Position numbers and translations under genes: made by a program. A stretch of 64,000 nucleotides of DNA from Patiria pectinifera. Its lineage: Eukaryota; Echinodermata; Asteroidea; Valvatida; Asterinidae. Below, in pieces: positions 46,488-58,492 of this stretch. The first letter of the stretch is position 1, and every line of letters starts with the position of its first letter. The stretch spans positions 31,324,197 to 31,388,196 of the forward strand of contig CM057149.1 of assembly GCA_029964075.1 (NCBI GenBank), given 5' to 3'. The notes under the pieces were generated by a model. That model was not told where the DNA came from, ran no database searches, and was given only the letters and a program-made list of their open reading frames with translations.

Positions 46488-48228
46488 CCGTGGTGTTTCA
46501 CCAATCACAGCCATGCTTGCTGTCTGACATGCGTGCACAAAAGTCCAACATGTATGCATGAGTTTGTTTCTGCATTCAATAGGGGACGTTGAACAATAGA
46601 GGACAATAGGGTCCCCAATTCCCGAAGGTCCCCAATTTGGCGATCATGTACAAAACACACTGGAGGACTTCCTTAAAAGTTAAAGTACATACAAACAAAA
46701 GAGGGCAATGGGGGTCCCTGATTAATTGCAGGCAAATACAAACTTGTCTGTGTATATGACGCTCGCGCGACTGGAACATGTAATGTCCAATAAAGAAGGC
46801 GCACATCTTGTCTCCAACATGCGCAGTTGGCGTGGCCTAACGGATCAATCTAATGTGACATTTGAGACATTTAGAAACTGTCCAAATTGAAAACTAGAGT
46901 GCATGCCAATAACATACCTTCCCACCCCTCCCGCTACAAATGTTGGGTTTGTTTTAATTTCATATTGGAATGAGAGAAAAAACAACAATGTTTACCTTCC
47001 ATGGCACGTTTCTCTTTTGGGAACTCAGATGTGGACCTGAGGTGGGGCCATGTTGCCATTCCGTGAGGAGAGAGCAAACTGTTGAGGACTTTGTTCAAAA
47101 TACCATTTTATTTTTATTAACTCTGTAAGTGAAATGGGCCCAAATAAACATGCAGTGTACAACGGGTACATCCATATGCGGTCCAAACTCAACAGCTTTG
47201 AATTAGTATAATTCAGGCATGAGAATCTTCCTGTTTATAAACAGGAATTCCTGTTTTTTTGTTGCCCAAATTTCCGCGTTTTTATTTATTTTGAGCCTGT
47301 TTTGGGGCTTTTTTGCCTGAATTCACATCTTTTTTTCCTGTTTTGGCACAAGTGTACTGTTTTTTTCATTGAAATTTAGTCTCATGCCTGATACTTAAGG
47401 CAGGTACTTTATCTGATAACTTTTGATATCTTCAGTTTTAAAAGGGCATTTTCCCCTTTCACATATAAATGCCAGGGTGAAGGGATTGGGGGGGGGGGGT
47501 AATACTGTGCTACCGGAAGCTTTCTTTGGAGTTCCCTTAGGCTGCATCCTACTCTCTCTCTCTTGTTTCACCAACTTTTTAAGAGCCGTGCCCTCTTTTC
47601 TTGTAATCCAGCTCCTACATGTAGGCAGCTGGAAATTGAAAGGATGTAAGTGCACCACCCAGCCTGTTGTATCTTAAGCCGTCAGCATCAGAAGAAGCGG
47701 AGCATGACTCGTAACGACAGCTGCCTTAAAACAGGCTTTCCTGCGCTTTCCTGCCCTCAAACCCTGTGTGGCATGACCAAGGAAAAAACAAATTTTGAGA
47801 CTGAAAGAAATTTCACTCTTGCGTCCCCAAAGCACCAAAGGAAAGCGATTTTAATCAGTGAAGATTTTTTTTCTTCTTTCAAAACAGAATTGGTTGTTGA
47901 CTTGTGCATTTTACTCACTGACTTCAAATTTTAGGAGCATTAGTCTGTGTGGAATTTGTTTTACAGTAGATGCATTCCTAATGCCGGAAGACACTTGAAG
48001 AGATATTGAGATGACTTAGAGAAATTAAAAAGGGGATTTCCTGAGGTGCCACGCTAAGTTTGCTGCATTAAATTCCAAACACAAATTAGAAGCTTGATTA
48101 AAAGATCAGAGGGAGCAGGCTAGGTGGATGAGGCGGCAACGCTACCCCCTAGAGCTATGAACAGATGGTCAAAAGGCTTTGTCATCATATTTTTGTTATT
48201 CAAGGAACCATGAGATAATTTCGAGACT

Positions 48229-48480
48229 GGGTAGTCAGGTTGGCACAGCGGTTCTTTCCTCGCCTTCCACCACTGTGACCCGGGTTCGATTCCTGCCTAT
48301 GTGGATGGGGTTTCAGTCCCTGCCTGATTCCATGGGTTTCCCTTAGAATATCTTTCTGGGGTTTTTCTCCCTGCTCTAATTTTCTGTAATTTCTTCTCAT
48401 TGTCTTCTTTACGGGTTACTTCAGGCTTGTTAGCTACAGTGCCTAGGGCGCTTTTGAAAATTCCTTGGTTTCATTACCAG
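48229..48480 (+). mobile_element. tRNA-derived SINE, third type
   Basis: The head GGTAGTCAGGTTGGCACAGCGG with B box GGTTCGATTCC (48283-48293) has tRNA-like spacing. The body is pyrimidine-rich (TTTCTGGGGTTTTTCTCCCT, TTACGGGTTACTTCAGGC), ending near GCCTAGGGCGCTTTTGAAAA. The head and body differ from the other SINEs here, while the GGCGCTTT tail motif is shared. Confidence 0.7.
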
Positions 48481-48486
48481 AAATAA

Positions 48487-48560
48487 TTAACCCTAACTCC
48501 ATAGGCATTTTTGCTAGGAAGCAACCTCAATCCTGCAAAATCCTCCAAAAGGTCAATTTA
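48487..48560 (+). mobile_element. piggyBac-like left end relic
   Basis: TTAA (48487-48490) followed by CCCTAACTCC, then GCTAGGAAGCAACC and CAATCCTGCAAAATCCTCC. This order matches the left ends at 53677 and 62873. No right end was found nearby, so it is truncated. It begins directly after the 48.2-kb SINE. Confidence 0.55.
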
Positions 48561-51534
48561 AAAAAAAAAAAAATTTTGGTAATTTCTTTTTGGTAATGTG
48601 AACCAATCTTTGTGACTAAGTTGGAAGATATTTGACATGATTTTGAGCAATTCCGTGATTTGAGAGACTTGCCTTTGAGCATGACCTGCACAGTGGAACT
48701 CCCGAGGAAGTATTTTTGAAGTGTCATTCACTTCCAGAATGTCTTAATTTTGCCTGGCTTATAGCCCTCTCAGTCTCATTTCCCTGGAAATCTAGGCACT
48801 ATCGTTTCAAGCCTTTAAACCTGGCACCTCGGATATCCCAGGATATGTTTTTATGCAGATGATTATGAGGAGTATGGGGGTGCTGGAGTCCAATTGTGTG
48901 AGTATGGAAATGAGAGAGCTTATTAAACCCTGGAAGACATGCTCAACCAAAAGGAGTACAATCCTGAACACTGTGATATTGCTTGACTCGCACATGGCTA
49001 AGGAAACACTAATTGTACATGTGCACATCAGCTTTCAGATTTAATTTAAACGTGGGACAAGTTTTTAATGTAAGTGTAGGGGTTCATCAGTGTAGCTTAA
49101 GTAGAAAAATACTGCAGTTGTTTTTAATAAATTCACAGATACTCCAGATGAGTTTCTTTTTAATTCATACATGTATGTTTGTGAGGATCCTGTCCAGATG
49201 ACCAAACGTGGAAACTGAAGGCTGTCAAAGTTGCAAAAGAGCTTGTAAGGAAGTAGGAGTGAACCTGCGTGCATCAGTGTGTTTGATTTGACCAGGGTGT
49301 CTTCTTTGTCAAAATCTATGTACTTGAAAATTGGAGGCCAATTTGCAAGTATAATGTGACGCAGAAATTGCAGCTTCATGTACTGTAGACCCTCTCATCA
49401 GAGATGGTCAGAGATGAACCTCTCTCGCGTTACATGTTTTGTATTCAAGTCTTCACGCTTCGAGTCTAGCAGCTGCAGGTACGAGTCCAACTCCTTGACC
49501 CAACTTATGTCTAAAATTTCACTTCCGCAAACAAAGCTGCGACGACGACCAGCCCGCACCTTGCAGATGGAGCAAAGTACAATGACCATCTTGAGCAAAA
49601 GCTGACTGACCACAGATCAGAAGTCACTTGAGTATTTGCACCGCAAAAATAATTGCGCCTTTTTCCACGGGAAAATTCCCGTCCTCTTCTCCCTTAGGAT
49701 GATACCCTATCCGGCCCTGCTTCAGGCCCTCTTTGACTCACAAGTATCGATCCCCCCCCTTCTCCTAACTTCAATAATCCAACCTCATTTTTGCTCCCCA
49801 AGCATGCCCCTGAGCGTGCCCTGACGATCGATGTGTTAAGAGATCAGGTGCTTTTACGGCCGACATTGATACCAAGTGCGCCGTTTGACGACGATCCACT
49901 CAAGCAGAAGTGGTATACCCATCGATTCCCGCAACGAGAGAATGAAAAAAATATTTCGAATAAATATTCATTCAGCTTTTGTGTGTCGTCTTAATTTCTC
50001 TGGTTCGTCGCTCGCCGGCGCGTGAATGTGTCATTACGTCCGTAACCCATATCCTGGGGTAAAAGGGGGAAGAATAGGATTGTAACTAGATCCTGGGCCG
50101 ATCTGCCGTTGTCCCCTGGGGAATTTGGTCTGGGATCAGCGCTTGAAGAATAGAATCGATGAAGCGGGTAGTCTATTGCCCTGGCCCTGGTGTGGTGTCT
50201 GGTGGAATTCGATAGAGATGGGGCGTAATAATTGCCCTTGGCTCATCGTTGTCGTTGTACAGCCAAACAAGGAGTTTTGGGTGCTCAGGATATGTTGCTT
50301 AGCACTGCAGGGAGGCGGTATCGCTGAAGTCTGCTCTCAGCATGATGGCCTACCGTACATGCTCATGATAGGCTTGTGTACCCATATTCTCCATGTAATG
50401 CAGCATTTTTGGAGTATGTGAACCTGGGCTATGTTTCATGTGCTAAGTCACGTACCAAAATGCCCCCCCCCCCTCCAAAAAAAAATAAAATGAAAATGAC
50501 CAAAATAACTATTATAACCGTTTCAACCAAATGGTGACACTTAATCATGAGTTCAGTTTTAATTTTTTTTCAAACAAACGTGTACATGAAAATTTTCAAA
50601 TTGTAATTAATGCAGTTTTAAAATATATATCCTACAGCGCAATCAAGAAAATTTATACATGTAAAAGGAAAATTACACCATCACAAAAATTGTTTTATAC
50701 AGTGTATACATGTATACATGTGCAATATTAATAGCAAAGTTACTCCCAGTAACGTACATACCATATTAGGTACAACATTATTCACTTAATTGGTGGTAAC
50801 AAATATCCAACAGATGCTTACCAGAAAATCATAACCAAGTAACTCGGATAAATATTACATTTTGTAAAAATTGAAAAAAAAGAGGTTCATTGTAATACAT
50901 GATAATCATTCATCAAAGTAATTAATGTGTGCCTTGCAGTGATGATTGAGCCGTCGATATTAAAATTCAGGCCAATATTTAACCTTCATTCAATATTTGA
51001 CGGTGTGCCTTTTTGAAGCTCCTGCAAACAATGAGCCACAAGCTCTATCACCCCCCCCCCCTACCAAAACCCATTACAGAGTTCATTAATTATTGAGCGT
51101 TGGTTCTCACCCCTTGCGTCCCGTAGAGAGAGGCGAGAGACCAAAAGAGTCCCCATCGGACACCAACGCTGACTCATCCCCAATGACGGCGGGGTTGTGT
51201 AACTTAAAACAACGGTGGGAACCGCTGCCCATCAGAGATTAAAAAATCTCCGCTCATCATCCCAAGTTGGAATGCGCGGGCGATCATTAACGATCGCCTT
51301 GCTGGCATCATATTAAAAAAAAACCGTCAGTGTCTTTATTAGTATACATGTAGGGATCATGTTTCTCCTTCTCCGGCCAACTAGGTTCAGCTTTTGTTCA
51401 TTTTTGATACCGTTTGATTGAAATAAAGTGCTCTGTCTTTCTAGGCATATTTTTGTGTGTGCACATGCTGCTCCTTGATTAATTACGCATTTGTTCAACC
51501 AGAAAAAAATTAAACAAAAAGTATTTACTGTATT

Positions 51535-51820
51535 GCTGTGGCCTCGTGGTTAAGGACATTGGATTCGTGGTCTGCAGGTAAAGCTGCAGGTTGTGGGTTC
51601 GAGTCCAGCCTGGGGTTATGGTGCGTGTGGCCTTGGGCAACGCACTTTGTCACGCATTGCTTCTTTCCACCCAGGAGTGAATGGGTACCTGGGAAGGTAC
51701 GGGCCAAATGCGCTGATATTGAGCTGCTGCAAAAGTGGTCTCGTGGCCTGATGAACAGGGGTAATAATTGTAAAGCGCTTTGACACCTTTGGTATAAGGC
51801 GCTATATAAGCACCACATTA
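51535..51820 (+). mobile_element. tRNA-derived SINE, near complete
   Basis: Head GCTGTGGCCTCGTGGTTAAG, B box GGTTCGAGTCC (51596-51606), body CCTTGGGCAACGCACTTTGT and CACCCAGGAGTGAATGGGTA, and a tail with GTAAAGCGCTTTGACACC then AAGGCGCTATATAAGC. It is the same family as 33985-34305 and the better preserved of the two. Confidence 0.85.
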
Positions 51821-53676
51821 CTATTTATTGCAAATAAATACATGCATATTAGACCCTAGACTACCGTACTGATTTGTTCTGAGCAAACACATTTGGCTAA
51901 AACATTTTCAGCCAATATATTTGGGTTTAATTTTTGCTATCCTTATGGAACCTGGTACACGTGTACATGTAAGTACACTGTCATGATACGGTACATGAAA
52001 TTTATCTACACCAACCACCAGGCCTTGTAACTTGTACTGGGCATTATACATGTACAATTAGTATAATGGCTAATTAATATTGATTGTACAGCAAAAATTT
52101 GCGTATTATTTACTGTACGTGTACCATTTTATCATCAATACTTCATCAATCAATATATCGATCATTCTAGAACCCAATTAAGCCGTAATTACTTATCGAT
52201 TAAACTTGATGGTTTGTGAAGTAAGCTTGTTTTCCCATTTACGAGCTGTGGACGTCATGTGGGCTGTACATGTACATGTGTACACGCCCAGTCATTGAGT
52301 GAGTGCTGCACGTGGGTGTCCTGTTTCCAAAAGTTAATTAAAGCGCAGAATGATAAACCATTGAAACAGATTAATTATGCAGAAAATGTGTAGAATACCG
52401 GTAACTTAAGGAAAGTTTGAAAAATAACCCAAAAAACAAAGTACAAGTAGCTTAATTCATACTACATGTAGTACATGTAAAACAAGCGATTGCTATTACC
52501 GGTAGTTAAACATTTAAATATTTAAAAAATTGGTTCATGATTTTAGGTCCTCTGTGATATGAAAAATAGCAATGTGCATTTTCTGATTGAAGTCAACAAA
52601 ACAAGAAAAAAAGGTGCGATAATGTGACATTTGATTTTTTTTTTACCAATTGTCTTGAAGATGTTTTTGTGACCTAAATATTGAATAGTTGATGACATGA
52701 TGGCTCTTTCACTCCAGAAAGTCTGAGAGTTATTTAGAAGAAGACTGGCCTTAATATAAAAGAAGAAACGGCAATTACGAATTCTGGAGGTGATGAGCCA
52801 GGTAACTGATCGGTCTTAACTCATGCAACCCATTCATATGGAAATAATTTCAGCTCGAAAAAGTCCGTCATTTATCAGGATTAGCACAGTGAACAGTCGC
52901 ATGCACCGTAACTTCCAAAAAGGGCCTAATTTGCAAGTAAATGAATGATTCACGGGCAGTACACTGCAAAGCCGTTAGGCCAACATTGTCCACCGACTCA
53001 TTTATGCAATCCCACCTTTATTACACCTTTGGGTATATCGATCAAACCTGATCCAAATAGACCTTATCTATAGTCACCAAAGATGTCCCAATATCACGAA
53101 CCATTACCCTGGAAAAGGATTAGTGCGAGCAACTGTTTTTTTATGCCTTAGTATCGGGACCGACAACCCTTGGGGAGGGGGGGGGGTGAAAATGTAAATG
53201 GACTGAGACGTTAATATTACAGGTAGACAAAGAGAAGATGTGTGCATTTAGTCATTTTGTGAATGCGTATAATCTCCCCAGACAACTGGGACAGTAGATG
53301 AGGATTTATACCAGCGGTGGGTAGAATTATTCATGGCCGCGGTGGTAATGCGCGGAGCCCAGCGTGGTCATTTGTCATCTTAAAAGCAATATCAATCTGC
53401 ATATCTTCCAGTATAGGGAAACAGTGTCTGTTTTACCGATGGACTGCTGTGACCGGATGGCAAGTGATCGCTCAGATGCATCAGTCGCTGACGATGTAAT
53501 TAAGATTTTATCTGTGTTGTAATGTGTGCATTGTTCATATTTGGGACAGATATCATGTGATTTAATACAAGACTAGTAGGCAAGCCTCTAGAGTAGAGAT
53601 TGTTTTAGACGGATTTGGCCTAATTCATCCCGCATAAAGTCAATGAGTCCAATTTTTGGGCTATGGCGAGGCTTAA

Positions 53677-53830
53677 TTAACCCTAACCCCCAAGGCCGTT
53701 ATGGCTAGGAACCATCCTCCATCCTGCACAATCCTCCAATTGCCACCATGTCAAAATTGGATTCAGCCTCATATCCTCCAAAGTCATCCGTTATTGCTTG
53801 AGTTTGTTCAGTGGAGGGGTGACCATTGCC
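53677..53830 (+). mobile_element. piggyBac-like left end relic
   Basis: TTAA (53677-53680), CCCTAACCCCC, GGCTAGGAACCATCCTCC, CCTGCACAATCCTCC, in the same order as at 48487. The AATCCTCC/ATCCTCCAAAG words are the complement of the GGAGGATT units at 33.2-33.5 kb. No matching right TIR is evident. Confidence 0.55.
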
Positions 53831-53920
53831 TTAACCTTTCAAAATCATCCTCTCCTGGGTGCATCCTAGTCCTACCGTATGTTCCCCAATACCGGTACCT
53901 ACCTGTATGTTCCCCAATAC

Positions 53921-53972
53921 TCTAACCCTAGCCCTTACCCTAAACCTTACCCTAACCCTAAGCCCAATCCTA
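53921..53972. repeat. Short degenerate telomere-like array
   Basis: Several CCCTAA-type hexamers with variants (CTAACCCTAGCCCTTACCCT, ACCTTACCCTAACCCTAAG). The order suggests CCCTAA repeats, the canonical animal telomere unit, now degenerate. It could also derive from the CCCTAACC ends of the piggyBac-like family just upstream. Confidence 0.6.
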
Positions 53973-55689
53973 AGGATTTTGGGTGAACATCGGTATTGAG
54001 GAACATAGGTATTGGAGAACATCGGGTAGACCTTCCCCCCTCCCCTCAATGTGGATGCAGAGAGACACAGATGGCCGACCTCATAATTGATGACTGCCCC
54101 CTGTACTCTCCTCCAAACAGCCAAATTGGACTGGAGTCTCTAGATCCACCTTCAAGAAGATGGCTGACAACTGGTTGCCCTGATATATGAGCAACAACTT
54201 GAAGGGAAGAAGAAAAGGGTTGGAGAACCAATGTAACAAGTTACAACCGTTCCTGCTTCTGCGGAATGTTAACAGGGATCAAATGTCACAAATTCAATCC
54301 TTTGAATATTTGAAAAATGTCTGGAAATATTTACTCCTTGAAGTATTCCAACAATGTGCATACAGATACATGTATATACATTGTTGTGCTTCTCCCCTGC
54401 ACAAACGTTCCCAGTGTCATCAAGTTAATCTCTGATAATCATGCAAGCCCTGGTGCCAAATGGTCTGCGAACTTTGGATTGATATCGCAGGTTTTGTTTT
54501 TATTACTCAATTAACCTCTTGCTCTGTGGACAAACACATGTTGAAGAAATAAAATTTGACCTTCAAAATCCCCAACAAAATTGCTACCTTACAAATTGTA
54601 AATTTACATTCGTTGTCTTTTCCTTCTTTATTTAGCCCTCACCTCATTAGACCCTGGCCCTGGCGAAGCCGACCATGGTCTATTATACATGTACGTAAAC
54701 AGATTCGTTGATTAATTAATTATGCAAAAGACTGCGTATAAACTCACAATGATGAGTAGCATTTTTGTACAGGTTGTTGTATTACAAAAACGTGGCATGG
54801 AAATTGACCAATCACAATCTTAGTCCTGATTTCAGAATGAAATGACATCACGCATGCTTTGACATATCAGATGTTATACAGGAGACTTGGCTGTGTGGAT
54901 AACGGATGATACTCAGACTAGTGGCTCTTGTATAAAGGGAATGTGATGGGCAACTCATTAATTAAAAACAAAATAAAACACGTTTCATACAACACATACA
55001 ATTCATTCCCTTCTCAAATTCCTACATACATTGCACATAATCATACTGCGCTGTGTGCTCCAGTCTCCAAGCATGTCACGCTGTGAAGGGAGAAAATATG
55101 CTTTGTAAAAAAACCTGTCAAGAAATAATAACCTCAGTGTGGTGTCCTTCCAGTATAAAATGAACAGTTGTCTCACTGGCCAGGCCAATCTACATTGGTT
55201 TATTACTGTTCCTCACGATCGACCCCTGCTCTTCGTCTGGTTCTGGTTCAGTAACCATTACCATTAATATCTCCACGGGACGGTGGGTCTTGAAGTGCCG
55301 CAAACGATGGCAGATGTGTATGGTGGGAGGGCTATTACAGCAAGTGCGATAACTCGTGAGTCAGCTTGTCGAGTCCAACCCCCTGAGGAGTACAAGGAGA
55401 GGCTGCACGGTTCAAAGACAGAAAACGGGGCAATTTCGGTTAAATGCCTGGTCTTGGGTGTTGTTTTTTTGGTATCCCTAGATAAAGTGTTGGACAGGTG
55501 TGGCTGAAAGTTGAGGGGAGGAGCACTGATGCAAACATGTAACACTTTTGGCAAGAAAAGGGAGGGGCACTTCTGCAAAAAAAATTCTGATTAATTAAGT
55601 TTTCCTTTCACCAATCAAACAGGGTGTTGATAAATTAATTGGTTTCAGGTTCTCCTTTGTCTGTTTTGTGATTTTGACTATTTGCTTCC

Positions 55690-56064
55690 ACTCGCGCAAT
55701 CTCTGGCGCATTCGCCGATTCACCACACAAGATGCTTGCCATCAGGCCGTCAGAGGTCTTGTCCTGTCCCGTCTTGACTATGCCAATTGAATCTTCTTAG
55801 ATGCATGCAATTCAGACCTTTATAAGCGCTGACAGCGCCTTCAAAATAAAGCTGCACGGCTGCTCTTCCCATGTGGACGGGACCACCTCTGCTGGCCCGT
55901 TGGTAGAGCTTCACTGGCTCCCAGTGAAGCAGCGAATCTTCTATAAAAATTCTCACATTAATTTACAAGTGCCTTCGTGCTCTAAGCCCCGTCATATTTG
56001 ACTGACCTTTTACAGTTACTGATCTTGGTATAGCGCGGTATAAATACTCTGTATTATTATTATT
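55690..56064 (+). pseudogene. Non-LTR retrotransposon reverse-transcriptase C-terminal relic
   Basis: Fragments in shifting plus-strand frames match the C-terminal part of CR1/L2-type reverse transcriptases: WRIRRFTTQDACHQ then LVLSRLDYAN (55754-55788) and LHWLPVKQRIFYK (55909-55947). In-frame stops (TGA after LDYAN, another after LYKR) and frameshifts show it is dead. The 3' side ends with a GCGCGGTATAAATACTCTGT segment and an (ATT)n run (56051-56064), a typical microsatellite tail. 5' truncation is the normal outcome for such elements. Confidence 0.85.
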
Positions 56065-58119
56065 TTGTAATCATTCAAAAGAAAATTATATCCCCATTAA
56101 CTTTAAACCATTGTGACGTTTTTCTTTAATAATCAACAAATGCATTGAATGCATTTCATTTCCAGTTTTCTTTGCATACTGTACAGATGTTATCAGCACT
56201 GGTGGGCCTGGTAAATGCAGGCTACAATTTGATTTCTGAATGGTCTCTGGAACATCAAAGTTTTAAAGTCTTCCGTCTGTTCCAGGGGTCTTCTATGTAC
56301 CCATGGTCCTTTGCTACTATGTCATGTTTTCAGGTTGCTCACTTGGACCCTTGAGCTGTGTACCGTACACGTATCACTTTCCTTGATTGGTTCCTATCTG
56401 CTGCTAAATACCTCACTCATGTATGCCTACAGGCACTGCCATATAATACAGCTACCAGTTCTACCAGGCAGTAAATCATGAGCTCACCGCCCCATATCAA
56501 GAAGTCAGTCTGTGGACACTAATTGCCAAAACGCATGCTGTGTCCGCACAATAGTGACCGAGGCATTTTGAGCAATCGCTGGTAATGGAGCGTTTGACTT
56601 CGGGACTGCCCCCCAGGATCCATTTATACACATTTTCTTTTGGTTTATGAACGCCTTTTATTGAACATTGTGTCGGAGCGACATCCATTAAAACACCCAC
56701 CTTGTTTACTGTGCAAAGATCAATTTAATCACAAAAAGTTTATGATTCACGTGCTGTTGACGCAGTAGAGCTCAATTTCAAGACCGTGCGCAATTCATCT
56801 TTTAGAATAAAATCTTCAGGTTTTCCCCGACATCGATCTTCCATAATAATTCACCAATTTTATCAACAGAATTAAACATTTGGAGTTCGTTCATTTATCA
56901 ATTCATTGTTCTTGAAACTCAAATGACCGAAGCAGCAGTTTATGGTATCATAATATTAAATTAGGATGGCACAAACAAAATTGAGTAAGTTCAAAATTCA
57001 GTAAGTTGTGAGAACAATTTGTTTTTTAATTTAGAGAAAAAAAAATCCAGCCTACTTGTAATAATAGTGTCAAAATCTCTTTCTGAACTGATACAAGTTT
57101 ATGAGCATTGACCCCACTTGACCTTTTGTAGCCTCTCCTAGCACCTACGTGGCAGGGCCAGAGTTTTTTAATGAGTACAGATGACGAGAGACAGATGGCT
57201 GTGTGATGATGACACTCTCATAATTGATATCCAGATGATATCAAATTCATCACTCTAGGGAGCAGTATTATTCATAGTACACGTTGCAAAATTATTGGGT
57301 GTTGGCCTGAATCAGAAGTATCAAAATGAATAGGCCTAAATGTCTGTCTAAATCTGGTTGCATGTTGCCTACAACTTGCCTCTTATTTTTTTTTATAGGG
57401 CCTATGTACCGGTACATGAAGATGCTTTCTCTTGCAATTTGGGGCACGTATTAATTCCTACATTCAGTTTTTCTGAGTTGTATTCTTCATTTAGACCTAC
57501 ATGGAGTGGCTTTTGGCCTTGTTCAGGGCAATTATGCATATTAAAAAATATATTGAAGAGAATTTTGGGATATGTACCGGTACTTTTTGGCTGCCAATAG
57601 AGATGAAGAATATTTTTCTTTCTAATTTTCTGTTAACTTTGTCCTGGTCAGATTGTAAGCCATAATGCAGAAAATTATGTTTTGTAGTGGCTTGTAGTGT
57701 ACATGTATGTACCGGTATGTGATTTCTTCATTGCTATATGTACGTATGTTAGACGTGCACTCTCTGAAACCTTTCAAGTTTTCAGGATTTTGATGACTTT
57801 CTCCAGGTTTCTATTTTGCAACAACAACTTCATTTCTTATCACCTCATTCTCAGAACCTTTTCTCTCACAAATCAAAATCATAAAATCATTGCTTCCATA
57901 TTTGGTACTTGCTCTGATCAGGCCGGCATGCCTGTCACTGTGTGCAAGCATTAGGTTTTTCTCTGTAGTTTGCAGCACAGTAGGTACATGTACATGTATG
58001 AATGTACGTACATACATGTACGCACAAATTACACTGGAATAATTTTGTTTCCAATATATACAAATGTAACTGCATCTACCGGTAACTTAGCCTACTAAAA
58101 AAAGGTCATGGTACTTTAA

Positions 58120-58492
58120 GGCCAAAAAAATAAGTCTCCGGTTTCTGGTATGGAGCTTGCCCAAAAAGTGGTGCGGCGACGCGCCTTTTTTTTTTTTTTT
58201 TTTTTTCCCTTGGTTTTTTTTGCCTCAAATGCTGGCTGATGATTCCAAATGGTCCCCGATTACACTTAGTGCAAATATATGGGAGTCCAGAGAAGCCACA
58301 TAGCTTATATTCTCGATCATACCCCCAATAAAAACACGTTAAAATTGCAGCAGCAGCAGGATTCCAGTCAAACCAGTTTTGGCGGTTTGAGACATCATTT
58401 TTCTTTTAAAAAAAAAAAAAATTTTGCTTTTGCAGCGCATGGGCTACGGCGACGCGCGCGCATACCAGAAACCGGAGACTTTTTTTTTGGCC
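58120..58492. mobile_element. PIF/Harbinger-like MITE, inverted copy of the 8.1-kb element
   Basis: The left end GGCCAAAAAAATAAGTCTCC, GGTTTCTGGTATGGAGCTTG and right end CATACCAGAAACCGGAGACT, TTTTTTTTGGCC form TIRs, with TAA outside both (58117-58119, 58493-58495). The interior is the reverse complement of that at 8090-8452 (for example CATATATTTGCACT there is AGTGCAAATATATG here), with T-run and A-run expansions. The open frames over it are artefacts. Confidence 0.85.
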
